Position numbers and translations under genes: made by a program. From Aedes albopictus (taxonomy: Eukaryota > Arthropoda > Insecta > Diptera > Culicidae), in NCBI RefSeq assembly GCF_035046485.1, contig NC_085138.1, positions 61,496,580-61,560,579 on the forward strand: a stretch of DNA of 64,000 bases, given 5' to 3'. Below are positions 33,301 to 44,479 of this stretch, one piece after another. The number at the start of each line of letters is the position of its first letter. The first letter of the stretch is position 1. The notes beneath the pieces are model-generated. The model worked only from the letters and a program-made list of their open reading frames with translations. It was not told where the DNA came from and ran no database searches.

Positions 33301-34044
33301 TATCTCCGAGAAATCTTTAAGGAATCCAATCATGAATACCTTCAAGATTACCCCTTGCAGCAAAAGCTTTTAAATATATTAAAATTTCATCAATGGCCTT
33401 TCGAATGTGTGCATTGTTTGATAGACGCACAAATACCCGAAATAGAAGATATTAGTGACCGACTAGAAATCACCTCCAGCATGATTCTAAAGAATGCACT
33501 CGCGTTTACGCTTGAGCTATATGGATCATTTCTTATTATGTAGCATCTATTCTCACTAGGAATTCAAAAACTTTTGCTGGAATTCCATTGCAAATTCAAC
33601 CAGATTTTTTCCCACATGATACTTGAATTCCACAAAGAAGCACAGAAGCACTTAACCATATTTTGCAGTAATGCTGCTAGAAAATTCAAAGATTCTTAAA
33701 GATACTCATCAAAGAATTCCTGGAAATTATCATTTAGATTTAATTTCTCAGCGATTCAAAAAAGAAGACTAACAAAGCATTGCTATTTATATAATTCTGG
33801 TTATATAATGTTTGGAAATCAAAACTAACTAATTACATAGACCATTTTGAACAATGATCTTGTAAAGAGTGACAAGTTGAGAATAGTCTCCAATAACTGT
33901 CAATTTACGATTAAGCCTCAAATAAATGAACTAGATAAAAAAAAAACTGTCAATTTGAACACATATTATGCCATATAAATGTCTATTGTAGATCTATGTT
34001 TGTCACCACGACAGTGGTTTTCAGATTTTTTCTAATTTTCATAT
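33301..34044. other. Non-satellite right interior of hAT-like element 1
   Basis: AT-rich sequence between the satellite and the GC-rich right end; no frame or repeat recognised. Confidence 0.45.
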
Positions 34045-34133
34045 ATAAAGTCATGAAAAATTTCTGGGGGGGGGGCCTGGCGGATTCTGGGGGGGGCCTG
34101 GCCCCCCAGGCCCCCCCTCTAGTTACGCCAATG

Positions 34134-34898
34134 CCAACTCTAGGTCGAAGATAGTTATCGCTTGTCGAACTCAAATCGAGGAGCTGAATTCAGCAAACGC
34201 TGTTCACCTTGTATGGGTACCTGGCCATTCTTCCATCGCTGGAAATGAATTGGCTGATGAATTAGCTCGCACTGGAGCATCTCATGACTTAATGGACTTA
34301 TCCACCGATGAACCAAATTCATCGCGGTCCGAGAATTTTGACACTAGAGCGGGGTCTGTTCCAATCAGAATCGTCCAATTCTGATTGGAACGGCCCCGCT
34401 CTAGTGTCAAAATTCTCGGACCGCGATGAATTCGGTTCATCGGTGGATAAGTCCATTGGCCCTGAGCCAGCTATTCTGATATCGAAGTGTTGGGTAAAGC
34501 TTCAGATTCACACCTGGGCTGCTACTCAACACAGACAATACTGGAATAGTTTGGAGTCATGTCGTCAAACCAAATTGTATTGTACTAAGCCATCTCCAAG
34601 GGTGGCGAAGTATCTTACAAATCTGTCAAAGCAGAATTGCAGCATTCTGGTCAAAGCATTGACTGGCCAATGCCGACTCAGCTACCACATGGCGAATATT
34701 CAGCAAGCTGATTCATTGGCATGTGATAGCTGTGAATCCGATTATGGAACTTCGTATCATTTGATATGTAACTGTTCAGTTTTTGCGCAACTGCGTTTCC
34801 GAGCATTCGGTAAACACTTATTAAGTGAAACTGACTTCAGAGACCTGAATATTGAGGATGTTCTGTTGTTCTTAACCCGCTGTGGTAAAGTGCTATAG
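34134..34898 (+). pseudogene. LOA-clade LINE ORF2, rest of RNase H and C-terminus
   Basis: Continues the RNase H after the insertion: SRSKIVIACRTQIEELNSAN, then VHLVWVPGHSSIAGNELADE with the His-containing PGH motif and final Asp region. After GASHD comes a 167-bp palindrome (34291-34457). The C-terminal domain then resumes at GPEPAI..WVKLQIHTWAA and has a Cys/His cluster (SLACDSCESDYGTSYHLICN) before the stop at 34896-34898. Confidence 0.75.
34291..34457. repeat. 167-bp near-perfect palindrome inside LOA ORF2
   Basis: Arms 34291-34371 and 34378-34457 (about 80 bp each, one substitution and one indel) around the spacer CGTCCA. Arm start AATGGACTTATCCACCGATG. It interrupts the expected protein between GASHD and GPEPAI, so it appears to be an inserted fold-back or an inverted duplication. 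Confidence 0.8.
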
Positions 34899-35917
34899 CT
34901 CTCAATCCATGAAACTACCACGCGTCTCCTACTCCTTCATTTGCTGCTGGGAAGAGTTCGATGGAGCCCCTTGGTATTTCACAACAAGTCAGAGCGGGAA
35001 ATGCCAGCGGGCGTTTTACCTCACCCAAAAAGGCGTTTTGCCTCCTGCAGTTTTCCGGCACCTGAAAAGTAACACTTTTTTGAATTGTTTATTTGAATGG
35101 GAAATTTTGTGGGTACGCGGGCCAAAAGTTGAAGTCTCTTAGGTAATGGAGTAAACTGCTCTACACGGCAGAATACGACCTTAAATTTAGCATCATTTGA
35201 AGTTTATGACCACATATGCTTAGCCGGGGCGTTATGCCCCTCTTTCCCCTATCAACCTATCTAACTGTAAATATGTCCAAGAACTTATTTGGTATTGTTT
35301 TCTGCTCCATTCCATTTAGTTTGACGCCATTTGCTATAATGCCCTGTACTCCATGTTTCATGCGGCGTTAAGTGAAGTTGATGCTGAGATTTATCGTTTG
35401 TGCCATATATGGGTATTTTTGAAGAGGAAACCTGGGGACCGAGAACCTATGTCGTCTGTCTGACACATTTCCTCCTTCTGAGATTTTCTACTGTAATCTG
35501 GATTATTTGGATTCAAAATCAATTGCCTTCAGCATAGGATCATCAGGACTGCTAATTTACATAGAAAAGTTTATGGCTGTGATATGAATCAACTACGACA
35601 AGCATTATAAAAACAGTCCGTAAAATATTCAACTACTTTAATCACTTTTTGTTCCTGTTATCTAACTCTACTAGATTAAAAGCTGCATTCTAATCTAACA
35701 CTGGTTCATCCTAGTTCAATTACGCTCATCCTTTTTTATCTCTTCATTTGTGACTACTGAAAACTCAATCAACTATACATACACATGCCAAGTAAAGGTT
35801 TCTTCTTGCGAGCTGGCCTCGTTAGTCGTACCTACCACCGAGATGAAGTGAATGGTGCTTTGGCTTGGTTCTCGAGGGATGCATTCCAATGCAATGACAC
35901 CAGGCCCACACACTTCT
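34899..35917. other. 3' flank of convertase gene, no other gene recognised
   Basis: The 3' UTR of the minus-strand convertase should lie just left of 35918. At 35226 GGGGCGTTATGCCCCTCTTT resembles the ends of the TA-flanked element at 22628, without a partner. Confidence 0.4.
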
Positions 35918-36849
35918 CTATCGCTCCAGCGGTGCAATGATTCGGGTGGCCATAAAACTGCCGCCCGATTCGTCGCTAGAGCTCTCGGCCAGAATGTCAT
36001 CAATTTCGTCTCGCACCAGTTCGGCGTAGGACGGTTCACTGGTGGCACTACTGATGGCTTCCTCTGTTCGCACCCGATCGTACTGGTAATCGCCTGTGCC
36101 TCCGGAGCCCGGCCCAGACCCCAACAGAAGCACTCCCCTGAAGCAACGCCGCCACATCAGATAGATGACCGCAAAGGCCACCAGCAGTGTCGCTCCGACG
36201 GCGGCTATCATAATGAGGTAGTCGGACGATTGCCAGCTCTTATCGGACTTTTGCTGGCCATCGGCGGCGGCCGGGTAGGATAATGTGGCATTAGGGCGGG
36301 ATTTATTTGTTCCGCCCGAGCGTTGTTTTCCGGTGATGGAGACGCAGTGACGCTGGCGCTGATCGGAACTCGGACGGGACGCATTGACATCATTGGCACC
36401 GTTGTCCTCGTCGACGAAGGCAAATAACGGCTGACACTCGGTGCAGTGGAACTCGTCCGGGCCGAAACACTTGAGGCACGTGGGATGACACTGAATGCAT
36501 TGGCGATTCAGACTCTGGTCCAGCTGCTGCTGCTGCTCGTGAGGTTGAGTGTCACGTTCTTGCGGTGATGGTTTCACCAGTGCGTCGTTGCCCAAATTGT
36601 TGGAATTATCGTCATCGCCGCCAACCTCGTCGTCGCCGACCAGCTGGAAAGCGATAGCTGCCGTCGCAGTGCTACGCCGTCGTAATGAACCTTTCGGCAG
36701 TGGTTGCTGCTCGATGAAGGCACTCTCCTTAATGGTGTCCTCGTCGGTTCGGTTTGGGGTTCCACCACTACTGGGGTCCGATGGGTAGGTCGAATCCGGA
36801 CATGTACTGTAGCAGCGGCCTTTGTACAAGTACGAGGATGTGCCGCAAT
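35918..36849 (-). CDS. Furin-like proprotein convertase, C-terminal exon
   Basis: One exon of about 310 codons. Acceptor CCCATTGCAG at 36850, stop TAG at 35918-35920. It encodes the end of a Cys-rich (furin-like) repeat region, CGTSSYLYKGRCYSTCPDST, a low-complexity linker, another Cys repeat CIQCHPTCLKCFGPDEFHCT, one membrane helix (YLIMIAAVGATLLVAFAVIY) and a cytosolic tail. The tail has YAEL (a YxxPhi endocytosis/TGN motif) and an acidic cluster DEIDDILAESSSDES, as in Golgi furins. Such enzymes cleave precursor proteins at dibasic sites in the secretory pathway. The catalytic exons are not in view. I cannot decide between the Fur1 and Fur2 types. Confidence 0.85.
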
Positions 36850-37146
36850 CTGCAATGGGAATTTAGGAGAAAGATGTTCGCATTCGATTGAAACTTGCTA
36901 ACCGGAGTGCTGTTTGCGGATTGCGAATGTGGTGCACCAAGCACTTTCCTATCGGTTTCGGGTTTGTGTGATTAAACGGTGATTTAAAGTTAGTAGATGA
37001 ACCACCACCAGAGTGTGAAAAGAATCATGCTATTGAGGCAAGTCTCGGATAAGATAAAAAGAACTCTTCATATTCTAATTAAAATTTCAAAATTATCAAA
37101 TCTTCCAAAGAAGTCATTGGAATCATTCGTTGTTCACGACATTTTA
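36850..37146. other. Intron of convertase gene, 5' of last exon
   Basis: Begins with the acceptor side (polypyrimidine weak). No exon recognised here or further right within the window. Confidence 0.45.
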
Positions 37147-38029
37147 TTGAATACCGGCAACGTTTTTTCTCTCACAAAAAATTCAACATGCTATAACTTT
37201 TCGTAGAGTGCATCAAAAAATCTCAAATTTTGACTGTTTATCAACCTGTTATATGTGCATCACTGGTACAAATTTGAGCTCGATTGATTAAACTTTCGCA
37301 AAGTTATAACCGTTCGGGTGAAACACTATTTTTTCGACAACTCATTTTTGAGCTGTCATATCTCGGAAACCAGTGAACCGAATTGAAAAAAATTTTGAAC
37401 GTACACTAAAAATATACAGATGCTTCACAAACTATTAAAACATAGATAGTTTGTGAACGTTGAAAAAAGTTATCATGGATTGACACTTTTTGAATTTTTC
37501 TCAAAAAAAGGCAATTTTTTTACGACAATGTCAATAAATTTTAGTGTTGATGTCCAAAGATTTTCCACTTCTGTTCTCAAGTTATCTCTAATCAGATATA
37601 TAGAGTCTATCTAGATTGAAGAAAGAACACATTTAGCAATTTTTGTATGGTATTGTAAATTTGACTTATTTTCCTCTATATGGGTAAAATTTTCAACCCG
37701 GTACAACTTAAATCGTCGTGAGAAAATATTACATTTTATAACGTTGAATTAAGTATCAATATATTGTTCATAAACGTTAAAAAATTCATTCAATTCGGTT
37801 CACTGGTTTCCAAGATATGATAGCTCAAAAAATGAGTTGGCTAAAAAATAGTGTTTTACCCGAACGGTTCTAACTTCGCGAAAAATTATTCAATCGAGCC
37901 CAATTTTGTACCAATCATGCACATATAACAGGTTGATAAACAGCCAAAATTTGAGATTTGTTGATGCACTCTATGAAAAGTTACAGCATGTTGAAATTTT
38001 TTGTGGGAGAATAAAAGTTGCCTATCCCA
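37147..38029. repeat. Fold-back element, about 0.9 kb
   Basis: The left arm (from TTGAATACCGGCAACG, 37147) and the right arm (to AAAAGTTGCCTATCCCAA, 38029) are imperfect reverse complements over at least 250 bp, for example CACAAAAAATTCAACATGCT against AGCATGTTGAAATTTTTTGTG. The two arms meet near 37590. Non-coding. Confidence 0.7.
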
Positions 38030-38293
38030 AACATTTTGGCCACCCCCTCAGTGATCCAGTGAACCGTTTTTACTAACAACTCTCCTTGCTGTGACCTTTG
38101 TGGAGACACAGAGGTAAGCACGGTCTCTAAATAGCAAAGGCTACCTACTAACTGAACTGACACAAATTTCGATTTTCTCTTATGTCAACCTGCAAAGATG
38201 CTATTAGGGTGATATACGATCGTGTCACTCTTATTTCCACAAACGTTTTATGCATGAAATGATTGGCGACGATTTTAAGGAATTTTTAAGCCG

Positions 38294-38644
38294 ATGCTTG
38301 ACGGAATACTGTTTGACAGAGTTCCTGGAAAAATATCTTGTGAGATAAAAGTTTTGAAAGTTTTATCTGAATTTCTTCTTCTTCTTCTGGGTGTAAAGTC
38401 CCAAGCAGAACAAAGTCTGCTTTTCAGCTTCTATGATCACTTCCACAATAATCAAAGAAGAGCCTTGCTGAGAGCTTTCTTTGCCGATCATGATTTTGCA
38501 TATGTATATCGTATGGCAGGCACGAAGATACTCTATGTTCAAGGATCCCTAGGATATTTCCATTACGGAAAGTTCCTTGACCGTCCGGCAATCGAATCCT
38601 TCGCCCTTACTATGGTCTATTATATAAGCGAGTTATTTATTTGA
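38294..38644 (+). CDS. Unrecognised 116-codon open frame
   Basis: MLDGILFDRVPGKISCEI... to YYISELFI. It has a Leu-rich stretch (EFLLLLLGV) and aromatic segments (AFFADHDFAYVYRM). I do not recognise a family. It sits just before the target duplication of hAT-like element 2. It could be a fragment of an unidentified transposon or a chance frame; there is no sign of an intron or a neighbour in the same frame. Confidence 0.25.
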   Translation: MLDGILFDRVPGKISCEIKVLKVLSEFLLLLLGVKSQAEQSLLFSFYDHFHNNQRRALLRAFFADHDFAYVYRMAGTKILYVQGSLGYFHYGKFLDRPAIESFALTMVYYISELFI

Positions 38645-38658
38645 TCTTCAATCAGATG

Positions 38659-38666
38659 TTCCAGGA
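38659..38666. repeat. 8-bp target duplication TTCCAGGA, left
   Basis: Repeated exactly at 43556-43563. Confidence 0.85.
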
Positions 38667-38829
38667 CAAGGGCGTAGCCAGCTTTTCGGCCAGGGGGGGG
38701 CGAGCACCCTTACACTGAAAACCACTTTGCAGTAACAAGGAGTTCAAATACTTCATCATTTAAAAAAAAAAGTGAAGTATGAAATATGGGTGATTAACAG
38801 GAATGGTTCAATGGAAGAATCATATATGA

Positions 38830-41295
38830 TTATAATCCTGAGGAATTCCTCAAGATATTGCTTCAGGAATATCTTAACAAATGCCATCATGAATTTGAAT
38901 TTATCCAGCAGTTTCTCCAGAAATTTCTTTAATATTTTTCCAGGTTATTTTCTGAAATTCCTGAAGGAATATCTTTGGAAGTTGCTAGAGGAATGCATTC
39001 GGAAATTTTTAAAGGAATCAATTAAAAAATAATTTCAGGAATGAATTTATTTCGAAAATCCTTGAGGAATTCTACCGGAAATTCCTTGAAAAATTCTTCA
39101 GAAATTTCTTGAGGAATTCCTTCATTTCTAAAGCTCCTTGAGAAATTCTATAAGACATTCCTTCGAGAGTTCTTCTACGATTTCCTTTAGAAGATTCTTC
39201 GGGAATTCCTTGAGGAATTTCTTTGAAATAGATTAAGAATATTCCTTGATGAACTCCTTTGGAGTTTTCGTGAGGAATTCTTCCAAAAATTCCTTGAGGA
39301 ATACCTTTAAAAATTCTTGGAGGAATTCATCCGGAAATTTCTGTGAGAATTCCTTCCCAAATTCCTGAAGCAATTCTTTCAAAAATATTGAAAAAAAATC
39401 ACTAAAACTCTCTTGAGATATCCCTTCTGAAATTCCATAAGGAATTTCTTTAAAAATGTTTTAAAACTTCCTTGAAAAAATATTTCGTAAATTCCTGAAG
39501 AAATGCTTTTTGTGATTTTTTATTACCTAGAGGAAGTCATTCGGAAATTCTTTGAAGAATTCCTTTAAAAATGCCTTGATAAGGAAAATTCGGAAATTGT
39601 TAAAGGAGTTCTTTTCGATTTTTTTTGACATATGTCTGAAATATCTCATGGAATACCTTCGGAAATTTCGTGAGAAATTGTTTGATTAGTTCGTTGAGGA
39701 TTTTTTTCGGTTTTTTATAAATCTTTACGAAATTCCTCAAGGAATTCCAGCGAAAGATCCTTGAGAAGTTTCTTCGGAAACTCCTCATGAAATTCCTTCA
39801 AAAATGTATTGCGGAACTCCTACGAAAACTTGAGAAACTTCTTCGAACATTCCTTCAGAAACACATTTGGGGATTATGTGAGAAAATCCCAAGAAAATTT
39901 TTTGAGGACATCCGTCAACAATTTTTGGAGGAATTCATTCGGAAATTTTTGAAGGTATTTCAAGGCAAATCCATAAGAAATTTCTTTGGAAATTCCGGGA
40001 GGAATTCCTACGGAAATTCCTGGACAAACTCTTCCGGAATTTCATGGAGGAATTCTTCGGGAAAATCCTGGAGGAATTCCCTCGGAAATTCTTGGAGGAA
40101 TTCCTTCGAGAATTCATGGAGGATTTCCTTCGGGAATTCCTGGAGGAATTTCTTCGAAAATTCCTGGAGTAATTCCTTCGGAAATACCTGGGGAAATTCC
40201 TTCCTTCGGAAATTGCAGAAGGAATTTCTTTGAAAATTCCTGGAGGATCTCCTTCGGAAATTCCTGGAGGATTTCCTCCGGAAATTTCTGAAGAAATTCA
40301 TCCGGAAATTCATGGAGGAATTTCTCAGGAAATTCCTGGAGCAATTCCTTTGAAAATTCGTAGAGGAATTTCTTCAGAAATTCGTGAATGGATTATTTCT
40401 TAAATTCCTTCGGAAAATGCTTTAGGATTTTCTTCGCAAAATTCCTGGATGAATTCCTACGGAAATTCATGGAGGAATTCCTTCGGTATTTCCTGGAGGA
40501 ATTCCTCCGGAAATTCCTCGAGGAATTTCTTCGGAAATTCGTGGAAGGATTCCGTCGGAAAAGTTCTGGAGGAATTCCTTTGGAAATTCATGTAGGAATT
40601 CCATTGGAAAATTCTTTAAGCCTTCGTAAAATTCTTGGAGGAATTCATTCGGAAATTCATGGAGGAATTCCTTCGGACATTCATAGAGGAATTCCTTCGG
40701 AAATTCCAGGAGGACATCCTCTAAAAATTCCAAGAGGAATTCCTTTGAAAATGCCTAGAAGAATTTCTTCGGAAATTCTTGGAGGAATTCCTCCGGAAAT
40801 TCCTCGAGGAATTTCTTCGGAAATTCGTAGAGGAATTCCGTCGAAAAATTTCTGGAGGAATTCCTTCGGAAATTCATGGAGGCATTCCTTCAGAAAATCC
40901 TTTAGAAATTCCTTGGCAAAATTCATGGAGGAATTTGTTCGGCAATTCATGGAGGGATTTCTTCGGACATTCATGAAGGAATTCCTTCGGAAATTCCAGG
41001 AGGATCTCCTTTAAAAATTTCAAGAGGAATTCCCTTAAAAATTCCTGGAAGAATTCCTTCGGAAATTCCTGGAAGAATCCCTCCGGAAATTCCTAGAGTA
41101 ATTTTCCCGAAATTTCCTGGAGGAATTTCTCCGGAAGTTCCTGGAGGATTTCCCTCGGAAATTCCTGGAGGAATTGCCACGGAAATTCCTGGAGGAATTC
41201 TCTCGGAAATACATGGAGGAATTCATTCGAAAAATCCTGAAGGAATTCCTTCGCAAAATTCCTGGTGGAATTACTTCGGAAATTCATGGAGAAAT
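38830..41295 (-). repeat. 24-bp satellite, block C, left half (inverted orientation)
   Basis: Units read TTCGGAAATTCCTGGAGGAA followed by TTCC on the plus strand, the reverse complement of the right half. Best conserved at 39980-41280. Many frames stay open because the unit is a multiple of 3. Confidence 0.8.
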
Positions 41296-41305
41296 CTCTT
41301 TGGAA

Positions 41306-43410
41306 ATTTCCAATGGAATTTCTCCAGGAATTTCCGACAGAATTTCTCCTGGAATTTCTGAAGGAATTCTTCCTGTAATTTCCAAAAAAAAATCCTTCTG
41401 GAATTTCCAAAAGAGTTTCTCCAGGAATTTCCGAAGGAATTTCCAAAGGAATTTCTTCAGGAATTTCCGATGGAATTCCTCCGGGAATTTTTGAAGAAAT
41501 TCCTCCAAGAATTCCCGAAGAAATTCCTCCAGGAATTTCCGAAATAATTGCTCCACGAATTTCAGAAGGAATGCATTCCGGAGGGATTTCTCCAGGAATT
41601 TCCGAAGAAATTCCACTAAGAATTTCCGAAAGAATTCCTGCAGGAATTTCCAAAGGAATTCCTCCATGAATCTTCAAACGAATTCGTCCAGCAATTTCCG
41701 AAGGAATTCCTCCCGGAATTTCCGAAAGAATTCCTCCAGGAATTTTTGAAGGAATTCCTAACGGAATTGGTTAAGGAATTCCTCCATGAATTTTCGAGGG
41801 AATTCCTCTTGGAATTTCCAAAAATAAAATCCAAAAAGACTTTCCGAAAAAATTTCTCCAGGAATTTCCAAAGGAATACCTCCAGAAATTTCTGAAGGAA
41901 TTCCTCCAGGAATTTCCGAAAGAATACCTCCGGGAATTTCCGAAGGAATTCTTACAGTAATTTCCGAAGAAATTATTCCAGCAATTTCCGAAGGAATTCC
42001 TCCTGGAATTTCCAAAGGAAATCGTCCAGTAATTTCCGAAGGAATTCCTTCAGGAATCATAAAAAGCATTCCTCTAAGCAGTTTAGAATGATTTTTTTCC
42101 AGGAATGTCCTAAGGAATTCATCCAAGGATTTTCTCAGGAATTTCTCTTTAGATTTCTGAAAGAATCCCTCCAGAAATTTCCGGAGGTATTCATCCAAGA
42201 TTTTTCGAGGGAACTCCAGAAATTTCCGAAGGAATTCCTTCAGGAATTCCCGAACGAATTCCTTCAGGAATTTCCGAATTCTTTAAGGAATTTATGAAGG
42301 GATTCCTCCAAGAATTTTGGAAGAAATTCCTTCTGGATTTTTTTAAGGAATTCCTCCAGGATTTTTTGAAGGAATTGCTTCAGGAATTTCCGAAGCAATT
42401 CCTCCCGGAATTTCCGAAAGAATTCCTCCAGGAATTCCTAAAGAAATTCCTTCTGGGAATCTTCGAAGGAATTCGTCCAGCAATTTCCGAAAGAATTCCT
42501 CCCGGAATTCTGAAAAAATTCCTCCAGAAATTTCCGAAAGTATTCATCCAAGATTTTTCGAAGGACCTCGCCAAGAAATTTTCGATGGAATTCCTCCAGT
42601 AATTTCCGAACGAAGTCCTTCAGGAATTTCCGATGGAATTTCTCCAGAAATTTCCGAAGGAATTCTTCCAGGATTTTGCGAAGGGAAATTTGAAGAATTT
42701 TGGAAGGAATTCCTCCAGGAATTTTCAATGGAATTCGTCCAGCAATTTCCGATGGAATTCCTTCAGGAATTTCCGAAAGAATTCCTCCAGGAATTCCTAA
42801 AAGAATTTCAACTGGAATTTTCAAATGAATTCCTCCGGGAATCTCCACAGGAATTCGTCCAGCAATTTCCGAAGGAATTCCTTCCGAAATTACTGAAGGA
42901 ATTCCTCCAGGATTTCTTCGAAGGAATTCCTAATGGAATTTCCGAAGGAATTCTCCAGGAATTTTCAGTGACATTCGTCCAGCAATTTCCGAAGGAATTC
43001 CTCCAGGAATTTCCAAAAGCATTCTTCCAGGAAATTTGGAATTATTTTGTCCAGGAATTTCGTAAGGAATTCACCTAAGGATTTCCTCACGAATGTCTCC
43101 ATGTATTTCTGAAAGAATTTCTCCAGGAATCTCCAAAGGTATTCATCCAAGATTTTCCCATGGAACTGCCCAAGGAATTTCCGAAGGAATTCCTCTAGGA
43201 ATTTCCGAAGGAATCGTTCAGGATTTTCCGAAGGAATTTCTCCAGGAATTTCCGAAGGAATTTGCGAAAGGGATTCCTCCTGGAATTTTGGATGGAATTC
43301 CTTCAGGAATTTCCAAAGGAATTCTTCCAGGTATTTCCGAAGGAATACCCTCAGGAATTTTCGAAGATATTCTTCCAAGAATTTCCGAAGGAATTCCTGC
43401 ATACATTAAA
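41306..43410 (+). repeat. 24-bp satellite, block C, right half
   Basis: Units read GGAATTCCTCCAGGAATTTC followed by CGAA on the plus strand. The switch from the left half occurs around GGAAATTTCC near 41300, where sequence on both sides is roughly self-complementary (GGAGAAATCTC...ATTTCTCC). Confidence 0.8.
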
Positions 43411-43563
43411 AAAAATACGAGGATGCAGGAGAATTTTATTTTTACTAGTCAAAAACAGCTCTGATCATCTAAGTTTTTCGATTAAGTTAGAATATAGTTG
43501 TTCGGTCAGGGGGGGGGCCACGGCCCCCCCCTGCCCCCCTCTGGCTACGCCCTTGTTCCAGGA

Positions 43564-44479
43564 CCATTTCTAGTGAAAGTAAATATGTAATTACTGGAAT
43601 TTCTGCATAATTTTTGGATGCAAATGTCTGAAAGAATTCCAACTATATGTCGGTGAATTTGTGATAGAAGCCTTGGAGAAATATCAGGATAAATTTTTGC
43701 CGAAAAAAAAAATTAACTTCTGAGAATCAACAATTTTGTTGGAAGAATTTGCTACCCGTTTTTGAAAAGATGTTTTGGGCATTCTTGAAAGTTTGTTCAA
43801 TAATTGCGACAAACATGTTTGCTTGAACTCAGTCATAGAATATTCCACCAATTTTAAATGTCTAAATCACTCTGAATTTTTTCAAGCATTTCTCGATACT
43901 TTATATCGTATTTTTTTTTTCAAAAAATATTGGTTGAAAAATAGAATTTAATTCAAGAGCTTATAATTTGAGAACGCATCTGAGATAAATCATATGATAT
44001 TGTATGTTGATGTATGATATACAAAAATGTAAAAAAGTAAAAGGCTTTTCCAAAAAATTAGAGCAAAATCATACCTTTTAAAATTCATGTTTTCAACACA
44101 AGCGTACGCAGAGATCTTGCTTAGGAGGGCACTGTAATGATGGTGCAAAATAGAATCATGTTGTTACAAACAATATGAATTCTCAAAAAAAAGGTTTCAT
44201 TATGCTGTGGTGCTAACATCGCCAAGTAGTTACTACATATTGAAGTTCTGGAAAATTGTACGCCTGGTGATGGTTTCAAGGCAATGCGAAACTTCAATAT
44301 GAATTCATTTATCTCGACCCAGATGAAAGTTGATAAACATATCATATAAAATGGAAAAAATCGAGAAAATTATCAACAATTCTTACACAAAAAAAATATA
44401 ATACCTTTGTGAATGAATTTTAATCTTGGACAATAAGCGATGCTAGAATTAAAGAAAATTTCAAAGATTAGATCGGAAT
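43564..44479. other. AT-rich stretch between satellite blocks
   Basis: No gene recognised. ACAAGCGTACGCAGAG at 44099, followed by AGGAGGGCAC, loosely resembles the termini of the hAT-like family and might be the left end of the element carrying block D; no right end was found. Confidence 0.35.

Larger units (their letters stand above)
28250..34133. mobile_element. Satellite-carrying hAT-like transposon 1 (5.9 kb)
   Basis: Terminal inverted repeats CATTGGCGTAACTAG (left) and CTAGTTACGCCAATG (right), perfect 8-bp target duplications, and G/C-homopolymer subterminal runs (GGAGGGGGCCCAGGGGGGG at 28278; GGGGGGGCCTGG and CCCCCCAGG near 34070-34116). 8-bp duplications and this terminal type fit the hAT superfamily. 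No transposase exists inside; the interior is almost entirely 12-bp satellite in one orientation, with a Feilai SINE, a 154-bp insertion and a LINE-tail insertion. It split the LOA RNase H. Confidence 0.85.
38667..43555. mobile_element. Satellite-carrying hAT-like transposon 2 (4.9 kb)
   Basis: Perfect 15-bp terminal inverted repeats CAAGGGCGTAGCCAG / CTGGCTACGCCCTTG and a perfect 8-bp target duplication. Subterminal G/C homopolymers are at 38690-38702 and 43508-43540. The interior is 12/24-bp satellite with no transposase. Its termini match element 1 in pattern (CA..GGCGTARCYAG), so both belong to one non-autonomous family. Confidence 0.87.

Noticed and set aside
33983..34174. Minus-strand frame with Gly/Pro-rich GGAWGARPPPE motif
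   Set aside because: Translation of the GC-rich terminus of hAT-like element 1 joined to LOA sequence.
35852..36283. 143-codon plus-strand frame
   Set aside because: Lies antisense to the furin-like exon, which has clear Cys motifs, a membrane helix and a splice acceptor.
40388..41014. 208-codon frame, Phe/Leu/Glu-rich then Gly-Gly-Ile repeats
   Set aside because: Satellite artefact in hAT-like element 2; the repeat character changes mid-frame as the phase slips.
41093..41677. 194-codon minus-strand frame across the satellite orientation switch
   Set aside because: Satellite artefact; no domain, open only because the unit length is a multiple of 3.
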